DNA from: Clostridium sp. K4410.MGS-306
Lineage (GTDB): Bacteria; Cyanobacteriota; Vampirovibrionia; Gastranaerophilales; Gastranaerophilaceae
NCBI GenBank assembly: GCA_000980375.1
Contig: LARD01000025.1
Span: 21,521-85,520 of the forward strand
DNA: 64,000 nucleotides
Direction of reading: 5' to 3'
A program made the position numbers and the translations under genes. The notes below the pieces were generated by a model. It was not told where the DNA came from and searched no databases. It saw only the letters and a program-made list of their open reading frames with translations. Below are positions 8,470 through 15,588 of this stretch, in pieces; the first letter of the stretch is position 1; the number at the start of each line of letters is the position of its first letter.

Positions 8470-9252
8470 ATGTTAAAAAAACTTTTGCTGCCTGCATTAT
8501 TGGCTGCAGCTGTTTATAAAATTTTGAATCATAAAAAGAGAAACAATATGCCGTTGTTGGGAGAAAAAGCCCCCTCTTTTCACGCAAAAAGTACGAAAGG
8601 GTTTATCCATTTTCCACGTGATTATAAAGGAAGCTGGACAGTATTTTTCTCTCATCCGGCAGACTTTACACCGGTTTGTACTACGGAATTTATGACGTTT
8701 GAGGCAATGAAAGATGAATTTTTGCAAATTAACACAAAACTGCTGGGGCTTTCAGTAGACAGCCTTTCATCGCATCTGGCGTGGCTAAAGGATATTAAAG
8801 ACAATATCGATTATAACGGAATGAATGAAGTAGATGTGGACTTTCCTGTTATTGATGATTTGAACGGACATATTGCAAGAAAATATGGAATGATTCAGCC
8901 AAAAGCGGATGATACAAAAACGGTTAGAGCTGTATTCATTATAGACCCGCAAAGTATAATAAGGGCTATTTTGTATTACCCTCAATCTACCGGTAGAAAT
9001 CTTGATGAGATAAAACGCATAATCGTTGCATTGCAAACAACCGATGAGTTTAATGTTGTAACTCCGTGCAACTGGGAAGCCGGCGATGAGGTTATTATTC
9101 CCCCTCCGGCCAATAAGGAAGAAGCCATAGAACGTCTTGAAAGTATGGATAGTGTAAAGTGTTATGACTGGTTTTTGTGTTTTAAAAAACTGCCAAAACA
9201 AGACATAGCAGAAAAATTGTTGTGCGAAGAATGTGATATTTGTAACAACTAG
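8470..9252 (+). CDS. Peroxiredoxin of the Prx6 / archaeal TPx type with N-terminal membrane anchor
   Basis: A 260-residue protein that reduces peroxides. The peroxidatic Cys is in PADFTPVCTTEF near residue 66; NFAKST-type AhpC start (LGEKAPSFHAKSTKG), FIIDP and TPCNWEAGDEVIIPPPA are typical of the Prx6 branch. The first 20 residues (MLKKLLLPALLAAAVYKIL) form a hydrophobic anchor before a basic stretch, unusual for this normally soluble family. The C-terminal tail is Cys-rich (DWFLCFKKLP, LLCEECDIC) and could supply resolving cysteines. ATG 8470 follows AAAGGA at 6 nt. The thioredoxin gene starts 16 nt downstream, so it is the likely electron donor. Confidence 0.88.
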   Translation: MLKKLLLPALLAAAVYKILNHKKRNNMPLLGEKAPSFHAKSTKGFIHFPRDYKGSWTVFFSHPADFTPVCTTEFMTFEAMKDEFLQINTKLLGLSVDSLSSHLAWLKDIKDNIDYNGMNEVDVDFPVIDDLNGHIARKYGMIQPKADDTKTVRAVFIIDPQSIIRAILYYPQSTGRNLDEIKRIIVALQTTDEFNVVTPCNWEAGDEVIIPPPANKEEAIERLESMDSVKCYDWFLCFKKLPKQDIAEKLLCEECDICNN

Positions 9253-9268
9253 ATTTAAGGAGATAATG

Positions 9269-9598
9269 ATGTCTAATGTAAAAGAATTTACTGATGAGAA
9301 TTTTGATATTGAATTAAAAAATACAACAGACCCTGTTATTGTTGATTTTTTTGCTCCGTGGTGTGGCCACTGCCGTACACAGGGCCCTATTATCGATAAA
9401 CTTGCCGATGAATTAGACGGTAAAGCCGTAGTTGCCAAGCTAAATGTCGATGAAAACAGAGAAAAAGCAGCCGAGTTTTTTATCAGCGGAATACCGGCAA
9501 TACTTGTATTTAAAAACGGCAAGCTTGTGGAGCAAAAAGCAGGTGTCCAACAGCTTGAAGAGCTTAAAAAACTTGTTTCAAAACACGAAAATAATTAA
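9269..9598 (+). CDS. Thioredoxin with CGHC active site
   Basis: A 109-residue thioredoxin fold protein: FFAPWCGHCRTQGPIIDKLA contains the redox pair in the form C-G-H-C rather than the usual C-G-P-C, with the cis-proline region SGIPAILVFKNGK further on. CGHC is typical of more oxidising disulfide isomerases, though it also occurs in bacterial thioredoxins. ATG 9269 (the second of two adjacent ATGs) has the better spacing to the SD AAGGAGA. It is cotranscribed with the anchored peroxiredoxin just upstream and probably recycles it; both end at a strong terminator. Confidence 0.9.
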   Translation: MSNVKEFTDENFDIELKNTTDPVIVDFFAPWCGHCRTQGPIIDKLADELDGKAVVAKLNVDENREKAAEFFISGIPAILVFKNGKLVEQKAGVQQLEELKKLVSKHENN

Positions 9599-9610
9599 AT
9601 ATTCAAAATA

Positions 9611-9633
9611 AAAGCCGGTTGCAAACCGGCTTT
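9611..9633. terminator. Bidirectional intrinsic terminator
   Basis: AAAGCCGGTT and AACCGGCTTT form a perfect 10-bp stem around loop GCA, with T-tracts on both sides. It ends the peroxiredoxin-thioredoxin operon and the leftward kinase gene. Confidence 0.92.
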
Positions 9634-9645
9634 TTGTTTATATTA

Positions 9646-12252
9646 TTATTTATAAATTTCAGGTATTACATTAGAAATATCAGTGTTTTCAAGATTCTGT
9701 TTAAATTGATATATAAGATGCTCTTCGCTGTTTGTTTTTAGCATGTTAGGGTTGTGTCTGTTTTTTATGACTTCGCTTAGTGAAAATTGTGACAGATTTT
9801 TAACATCCTGCATTTTCTTTGCAACTATCAATCGTCTCATCCAGCTTGTAACATCACTGGAAATTTTTATTAAGACCAAAGGAGAAAGTTCTGTAATACC
9901 TGCATATTTTGATTCCATAAGTGATTCAATCACAGCATTTGCTGATTTCATTGCGGAATGTTTGGCTTTTTCCAGATTCAGCTGTGTTGTGGACGGTATG
10001 ATATTGTGTTCTCTCATTATATTTGATGTTAATATAAAGAACTCATTATTATTCATATAATTGATTTTTGTTTTTGTATCAAAGAACATTTTCTTAAGCT
10101 CTGATTCCATAATTTCAATGGATTGTTGTTTTGTCATTCCTTCGGGCAATATTGCACCTTCCATGATATAAGAAGACAGATCTTTGATGTTGCCGTTTTT
10201 GATATATTGTGAAAGTTTTAATGCGGTTTTTGATTGCTCCATTGTTATATCAACAGTGTTGCCTGTATCTATCAGGGTGATAACTTTGTTTTTACCTTCT
10301 TTAAGCGCTTTAATGTCCACAAATACGTTGCCAGGGTGAATATCTGCGTGAAGTGTCTTTCCGTTTTTATAAATGCTGTCAAATTGCTCTGTGACAACTT
10401 TTATATAATTAGAAAGAATTTTATTTATTTCTTCATGTGTGATATTGAGCTCTGCAAAATCAGGAGATTTCTTTTTGATTTCTTCAATTTTCTCATCAAT
10501 ATCTTTTAAACGTTCAATATTGGTAGTTTTTCCATATTTCTTGTCATAAGCGACTATATTTTTCTTTTCAGCTTCAAGATAAACTACATCTTCTAATGTT
10601 TTCAAGCTTATTCCGTTAGCTTTTTCCATTACATAAATATTATCCTTAACTTCCATAGGCTTGACCACAAAGGCTTCTTTTGTTATTTTGGCCAGCTTTT
10701 GTGCTGATTCCATTTCATTGGCAAAATCTACTTCTTTGCGTATGCCAGAGGCAAGATCTTCTATGTTTTTAATTAAGTATTCCTGTTCTTTTTGATTTTT
10801 TACTGTTGATTTTATTATATTAATCATTTTTTGCTTGTCAGCATCTATTTTGGCAGCTGTAATACCGTCTTTTAAGATTTTTATACATACTTCTTTGCCT
10901 GTTTCAGCATCTTTGGCAAGGTATGTTTCTGCAATAGTACCTACTCCAAGTTGTTTTGATAGCTGGAATCTGTTTCCGTAAGTTTTGGCTATAATATCTT
11001 TTGCCTGTTCGATTGTTCTGCTTGTCGGGCAGTTTTCTCTTAGAGTTGTTGACAGTAAGCCAAAGTGATCTGATATCTGTATGAATTTAACAGCGAAAAT
11101 ATTTTCTTTTGTTAATTGTTGGATTTGCTCAGCAACAGGAAGTAGTGGATCAGAAAGTATATGGTTTATATTGTCAGATTTTAAAAGGCTTTCTTCAAGC
11201 TGCTGATATGCTGTTTTATGCTCTTTGTAAGGTTGTGCAAGGTTTGTTTTTTTGAGTTTTGATGCCACTTTGTTTAGGTTTTCGGTTAGCACTTTATTGT
11301 AGCTTGCTTTTTTTGCCAGCGGAAGAGCTGTTAACGCAATAAATGCAGAGTTTAATACAGCATTATCTTTAAATTTTTGAGCAAAATCTTTTAATGAAGC
11401 CTTATCATCACCTTTTTGAGAAGATAAATAACGGGTTGCAAGGTTGATTGCAATAAACGCAGGTATACCGACGATACCTCCAGCAACTCCGATTAACGGT
11501 GCTAATGCACCATTTAGGGCTCCTGTGGCAATATTTTTAAAACCTTCTTTACGTTTAGCTTTTCTTAATTGTTTTCTTTCAAGCTTTCTTTCCTGTTTAG
11601 TTTGTTCACTCTTCTTCTTTTGAGATTTAAACTCTTTTGAGCCAATGCGGTTGATAGACATTGCTAATTTTTTAACAAACATGCCGGTGAATATAGCTGC
11701 TCCGACCGTTACTCCGATACGTTTTGTCGGACTTATTTCTTGGAGATTGTTTATAATAGCATCTATTTTTTTGTTATCTGTTTTGCTTTCAAGGAGAAAC
11801 TTAATAAAGCTGCCGCCTGTTTTTCTCAGAGCTACTTCTTTTTTTATATTATTATTGATTGCAGAATACACGCTCATGCCTGCAACGGCAGAAAGTGTAT
11901 CGCCTAAAAGCTGTTGTGATGTTTTTTGAGAAATTCTGTATTTTTGTATATCGCTTTTAACTTGCTCGTCTGTTCTTTTGCCTTCTTCATTCAGCTTTAT
12001 GCTCTCTAAAACTTTCTTTGAGCCTGTGCCAAAGTTTGTGGAATTTTTTAAGAAGTTATAAAATCTTTCTATCAGCCCGTTTTTGCGATGTTGTTTTAAA
12101 AATTCATCTTTGAAGTCGGGTCTATTGATATTTTTAGTGTCGCCTGCGGGCACAATTGCCGGTTTTGGTTCTGCGGGTGTTTTGGCTACTGCTGCCTGAG
12201 CTTGATTATTAGCATTTTGTAATCTATAAACATCGTTAATTAAACTTCCCAT
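9646..12252 (-). CDS. ABC1/UbiB-like atypical kinase with a long membrane-associated N-terminal region
   Basis: 868 residues from the ATG at 12252 (SD AAGGGA, 8 nt; a TTG 24 bases upstream is less likely). The C-terminal half (about 430-700) is ABC1/AarF/UbiB-like: LGVGTIAETYLAKD in place of the nucleotide loop, VCIKIL with the lysine, catalytic segment ADIHPGNVFVD near 640 and metal-binding LIDTGNT near 662. UbiB kinases act in quinone/isoprenoid lipid handling and bind membranes. The N-terminal 420 residues contain Gly/Ala-rich hydrophobic helices (GVTVGAAIFTGMFV, APLIGVAGGIVGIPAFIAI) separated by very basic stretches, and are not in ordinary UbiB. No quinone gene is nearby. The exact substrate is unknown. 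Confidence 0.75.
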   Translation of the reverse strand: MGSLINDVYRLQNANNQAQAAVAKTPAEPKPAIVPAGDTKNINRPDFKDEFLKQHRKNGLIERFYNFLKNSTNFGTGSKKVLESIKLNEEGKRTDEQVKSDIQKYRISQKTSQQLLGDTLSAVAGMSVYSAINNNIKKEVALRKTGGSFIKFLLESKTDNKKIDAIINNLQEISPTKRIGVTVGAAIFTGMFVKKLAMSINRIGSKEFKSQKKKSEQTKQERKLERKQLRKAKRKEGFKNIATGALNGALAPLIGVAGGIVGIPAFIAINLATRYLSSQKGDDKASLKDFAQKFKDNAVLNSAFIALTALPLAKKASYNKVLTENLNKVASKLKKTNLAQPYKEHKTAYQQLEESLLKSDNINHILSDPLLPVAEQIQQLTKENIFAVKFIQISDHFGLLSTTLRENCPTSRTIEQAKDIIAKTYGNRFQLSKQLGVGTIAETYLAKDAETGKEVCIKILKDGITAAKIDADKQKMINIIKSTVKNQKEQEYLIKNIEDLASGIRKEVDFANEMESAQKLAKITKEAFVVKPMEVKDNIYVMEKANGISLKTLEDVVYLEAEKKNIVAYDKKYGKTTNIERLKDIDEKIEEIKKKSPDFAELNITHEEINKILSNYIKVVTEQFDSIYKNGKTLHADIHPGNVFVDIKALKEGKNKVITLIDTGNTVDITMEQSKTALKLSQYIKNGNIKDLSSYIMEGAILPEGMTKQQSIEIMESELKKMFFDTKTKINYMNNNEFFILTSNIMREHNIIPSTTQLNLEKAKHSAMKSANAVIESLMESKYAGITELSPLVLIKISSDVTSWMRRLIVAKKMQDVKNLSQFSLSEVIKNRHNPNMLKTNSEEHLIYQFKQNLENTDISNVIPEIYK

Positions 12253-12353
12253 TCTTTTTCCCTTATATTGGACCAATATATTTGAACGAATGCGTCTAAA
12301 TAATAATTTTTGACAATCAAATCAATAATTATGAAATTTTCTTTACAAAAAGG

Positions 12354-12377
12354 TTAGTAAAAAAGCCGGTGACGGGG
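12354..12377. repeat. Direct repeat of the tRNA-Thr 3' end plus flank
   Basis: 24 bp here (TTAGTAAAAAAGCCGGTGAC then GGGG) match 12441-12465 with one inserted A. The second copy is the 3' end of tRNA-Thr and its immediate flank. The 63 bp between the copies hold a GC-rich hairpin (CCTGCGA-AAAG-TCGCAGG, 12410-12427) whose arms also occur in the tRNA T-arm region. The rest of the gap 12253-12451 shows no gene. This looks like a duplication or recombination scar at a tRNA end. Confidence 0.75.
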
Positions 12378-12451
12378 CTGAGCGGGCGTAAGCCTGCGAT
12401 TCAGATTAGCCTGCGAAAAGTCGCAGGTGAGCCAAATAGCTTAGTAAAAAA

Positions 12452-12524
12452 AGCCGGTGACGGGGTTCGAACCTGCGACCTGATCATTACGAATGACCTG
12501 CTCTACCAGCTGAGCTACACCGGC
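12452..12524 (-). tRNA. tRNA-Thr (anticodon CGU)
   Basis: Reading leftward: acceptor GCCGGTG pairs with CACCGGC, D-arm GCTC-AGCTGGTA-GAGC, anticodon stem GGTCA/TGATC with loop TTCGTAA (anticodon CGT reads ACG), T-loop TTCGAAC. CCA is not encoded, and the discriminator base is U, as I recall for some chloroplast/cyanobacterial tRNA-Thr. The T-stem (GCAGG/CCCGT) has one A-C mismatch. It lies only 10 nt after the GH32 stop on the same strand and may be cotranscribed with it. Confidence 0.93.
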
Positions 12525-12534
12525 TTTTTGGATT

Positions 12535-14043
12535 TTATTTCTCGTGAATTGATTTCAACTTATAAAAATTTAAATAATTTATTTTTGCTTCGCCCTGTGC
12601 AATGAATTTTATACCCGTTGCATTTTTATCCGGATAAATTCTGCTGCTCATAACCGCCTGTCCGTCATTTGCAAAAATTTCCAAAGAAGATTTGTCAGAG
12701 AAAATGCGTAATTTAAGAAGATTGTCGGTTAACGGCAGTGTGACTTCTCTTTCTCCGGTGAGAGCTTGTCCTGATTTGTCACGGTTCAATTTCAGTATTT
12801 TGCTATTTTTATCATAACTCAAAACAGTTTCTTGTGAAGGAGAAAAACGTAATTTTATACACAAGCTTTGAGCCTTGGTCATATCAATCTCTGTTTCCAA
12901 TTCATAGACATCGCCTCTTACGTTGTTGAAGGCTTTTTCTCCGTTAAAGGCCTGATTTGTATAAGAGACTTTGTCATATCGCATACTTTTTAATTCTGTG
13001 ACAGGTGTTGTTATGACTTTTCCATTAACAACTTTGAGCTCTCTTGGTATGCTCATCATTCCTGCCCATTGGTCAGCTTTTTCCGGCATTTTTGTATCCC
13101 ACATGTCCAGCCAGCCTATTATAACGCTTCTGCCGTCAGGTGTTTTCATTACCTGTGGCGCGTAAAAATCAAAACCATGGTCAAACAAGCCAAAAGGCCC
13201 CTTTTGTTTGAATTTTCCTGTGTTATAATCAAGCTTGCCTACAAACCAGCCGGATTGATATTTATTTAGAAACATTTTTCCATGAGGTTTTATGCCTTGA
13301 GGCGAAATCATTAAAACATCTTCTCCTCCTATATGGACAAAGTTCGGGCATTCCCACATATAACCCATTTCGCCTTTTGAGCCTATTGCCGTGATGTTGA
13401 TAAACACCCAGTTTCTTAAATCTTTGCTTTTAAATAACAAAACAGCACCATCTTTTGTTTTTTCATACTGTGTGCCGACAAGTGCAAAATAACTATTATC
13501 TTGCTTCCACACAAACGGGTCTCTGAAATTTTCAGAGGAAAAAACATAATTGGAATAATGCGGAGCCATTTTGATAACAGGATTGTTGGCTGATTTGCCA
13601 AAATTTATTCCATCTTTGCTCATAGCAAGGTTCTGTGTTTGATGCACTTCTGTTTTATCGTTGTTCTTTATTTGCGCGTTACCTGTGTATAAAAGGTATA
13701 ATAAATCATCTTCTACTATTGCAGAGCCGGACCATACACCGTCTTTGTCATACGGCTTTGACGGAGCAAGTGCAACAGGCAGATGACGCCAGTTAACCAT
13801 ATCAGGGCTTACTGCATGCCCCCAATGCATAGGGCCCCATTCGGGTTTTTGTGGATTGTGCTGATAAAACAGGTGATATTCTCCTTTAAAAAACACAAGT
13901 CCATTGGGGTCATTAATCCAATTTGCCGGTGCGGCAAAATGAAAAGACGGATAATATGCTGATTTTGTAATTTCATGGGCAACAGCGCTGATTTGCATTG
14001 CCAAAAACATAGATACAGCGAGGAAAGCAGAAAACTTTTTCAT
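12535..14043 (-). CDS. Secreted GH32 beta-fructosidase (levanase/invertase)
   Basis: A 502-residue glycoside hydrolase of family 32 that cleaves beta-fructosyl bonds in sucrose, levan or inulin. A signal peptide (MKKFSAFLAVSMFLAMQISA) places it in the periplasm or outside. The GH32 catalytic trio is visible: nucleophile Asp45 in WINDPNG, Asp near 175 in FRDP, and acid/base Glu near 231 in WECPN. The C-terminal beta-sandwich follows (LRIFSDKSSLEIFANDG). Because it is exported, a polymeric or external fructan is more likely than cytosolic sucrose-6-phosphate. CGGAGT SD. It pairs functionally with the fructokinase at 40630, though they are far apart. Confidence 0.95.
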   Translation of the reverse strand: MKKFSAFLAVSMFLAMQISAVAHEITKSAYYPSFHFAAPANWINDPNGLVFFKGEYHLFYQHNPQKPEWGPMHWGHAVSPDMVNWRHLPVALAPSKPYDKDGVWSGSAIVEDDLLYLLYTGNAQIKNNDKTEVHQTQNLAMSKDGINFGKSANNPVIKMAPHYSNYVFSSENFRDPFVWKQDNSYFALVGTQYEKTKDGAVLLFKSKDLRNWVFINITAIGSKGEMGYMWECPNFVHIGGEDVLMISPQGIKPHGKMFLNKYQSGWFVGKLDYNTGKFKQKGPFGLFDHGFDFYAPQVMKTPDGRSVIIGWLDMWDTKMPEKADQWAGMMSIPRELKVVNGKVITTPVTELKSMRYDKVSYTNQAFNGEKAFNNVRGDVYELETEIDMTKAQSLCIKLRFSPSQETVLSYDKNSKILKLNRDKSGQALTGEREVTLPLTDNLLKLRIFSDKSSLEIFANDGQAVMSSRIYPDKNATGIKFIAQGEAKINYLNFYKLKSIHEK

Positions 14044-14100
14044 ATATTAAACTCCGTTTTTTTGACTGTAACTATAATACCACAACCATATTTATTCTTA

Positions 14101-15342
14101 TTAACAAAAGAATGTCTTATATGTTTGTACACGGTTTTTGTCCGACAAAAATTGCTGTGACATTGCGTTCACCTTTTTGTCATGGTTGTATCTGTATTTT
14201 GTAAACAGGTTGGAGATTCCAGCAACAAAAAATCCCATAAAGCCTATGCTGAACAAAAACGGTACACCTGATATGAGCACTTTTTGTTTTGCCAGTTTTT
14301 TAAATTCTGCTTCTGCCTTTGTGTTATTTTTTTTAGCCAGCTCTTTTGCCATTGTTTCTAGCTTATCAAAAGATGGAACTTCTAAATTTTTCCCTATTGT
14401 TTCTTTGCATTTTCCCGATTTTTTCAGTAATTTTTTAAAACCTTTTTCAAAAAGCTCTGAACCTGTGATTATGTAAAAACCAACAACCGGAAGTCTAAAA
14501 AGGGTCTCGAGAAAATTTTGTTTGCCTCTGTCTTTTGCAGCACCAAAGTATCCGCCCATTCCAATAAGCACGCACGAAGTAAGCTGCCCTTTGCTCAAAA
14601 CAAGTTTTCCGTTTTCTACATCATGGTCAAGTGAAAGGTATTTGTTAAAAAAGTTTTTTGCTTTTTCATTCTTTTTAAAGAATTTTGTTCCCGGCTCAAG
14701 AACAGCTTCACTAATGTGTTGTAAGGTTTTAGAATTTGCACCTTTTTTTGCAATCAGTATACCAAGCCCTATACTTGCAGCTAATGCAGCTGCGGCTCTT
14801 TTTATATTTTTGTATGCATTGTTTTTAATATGTTCGTGCAGTTTTTTATCTTCTTTTTTGTTATCGAGACTGGCTATATTGTTAAAATCACCTTTTTTAA
14901 AAACCTTAAGCGTCATAAGGTTTTTAAAATAATTCAATGTGAATTCGGTCAAAGGAATAAATAAAGCACACAAAGCAATAGCTGCTTTTACGGAAAGAAC
15001 TTTTTTTGCAAGCGGATTTTTTGAATTTAAAAGTTTTGAGGTCGATTCACCGACAAGTTTTTTGCCTTCATCACTTAAGCCTCTTTGAAAAGCTTTTCTT
15101 GCAATATTTTCGCCGATTAGAGCCGGTGCAAAATATACAAGAGCACTTTCTGAAAGCTCAAGAAAAGTATTTTCTGCAAGATCCTCTTTGCTTCTTGCGA
15201 ATACAGCCTTTGGTACAAGACATGTGCCTGTGTCTTGTATAAACCTGGTAGTAGAAAGGCCTGATGCCTGTTCGTTGTGGTTTACAAATTTTGCTGCTGA
15301 TTTTAAAGGTTGTGCTAGTGTATTTATTAAATTGATAGACAT
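14101..15342 (-). CDS. Multi-pass membrane protein of unknown, probably lineage-specific, family
   Basis: 413 residues, N-terminus MSINLINTLAQPLKS, no signal peptide. Hydrophobic segments are seen at about 125-145 (AIALCALFIPLTEFTLNYF), 185-205 (AAAALAASIGLGILIA), 255-275 (TSCVLIGMGGYFGA), 290-305 (LPVVGFYIITGSELF) and 370-390 (FLFSIGFMGFFVAGISNLF), divided by Lys-rich loops. The style resembles the proteins at 24098, 44297 and the N-terminal half of the kinase at 9646: Gly/Ala-rich helices, very basic loops, no motif for transport. SD AAGGA about 11 nt upstream. A perfect CGCG-centred palindrome lies 85 bp upstream. Function unknown. Confidence 0.75.
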   Translation of the reverse strand: MSINLINTLAQPLKSAAKFVNHNEQASGLSTTRFIQDTGTCLVPKAVFARSKEDLAENTFLELSESALVYFAPALIGENIARKAFQRGLSDEGKKLVGESTSKLLNSKNPLAKKVLSVKAAIALCALFIPLTEFTLNYFKNLMTLKVFKKGDFNNIASLDNKKEDKKLHEHIKNNAYKNIKRAAAALAASIGLGILIAKKGANSKTLQHISEAVLEPGTKFFKKNEKAKNFFNKYLSLDHDVENGKLVLSKGQLTSCVLIGMGGYFGAAKDRGKQNFLETLFRLPVVGFYIITGSELFEKGFKKLLKKSGKCKETIGKNLEVPSFDKLETMAKELAKKNNTKAEAEFKKLAKQKVLISGVPFLFSIGFMGFFVAGISNLFTKYRYNHDKKVNAMSQQFLSDKNRVQTYKTFFC

Positions 15343-15426
15343 TGTTGATGATTCCTTATAACTTAAACTCTGACTGATTTTTAAGTACAGGTCTAAATTA
15401 TAAAAATCGGATAAATTAAAAATGAA

Positions 15427-15438
15427 TTTTCGCGAAAA
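15427..15438. promoter_or_regulatory. Perfect 12-bp palindrome, candidate operator
   Basis: TTTTCGCGAAAA is a perfect palindrome with a CGCG centre, rare-looking in this AT-rich sequence. It lies in the 246-bp gap 15343-15588, upstream of the leftward membrane-protein gene. A GCCTG/CAGGC hairpin (15446-15466) lies beside it. No regulator is assigned. Confidence 0.35.
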
Positions 15439-15538
15439 ACATTAAGCCTGCACTATTAAAACAGGCGCCACCAACGATTATTCAATTTTACGTTATTTAT
15501 GTTGTTCATGCTTTTCACTATACAGCTAAAAGAAAAAC

Positions 15539-15567
15539 CCGTCAATAGCATTTTTTGCTATCAACGG
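15539..15567 (-). terminator. Terminator of the glutamate synthase operon
   Basis: Read leftward: CCGTTGATAGCA, loop AAAAA, TGCTATTGACGG (12 bp with two G-U pairs), then GTTTTTC. It is 21 nt beyond the stop of the last glutamate synthase gene. Confidence 0.85.
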
Positions 15568-15588
15568 ATAATTTTTTTGTAAATATTT

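Noticed and set aside
14138-14932. Long open frames on the + strand opposite the 413-aa membrane protein
   Set aside because: Low-complexity Ser/Phe/Leu-rich translations are typical antisense shadows of Lys-rich genes; no SD or homology pattern.
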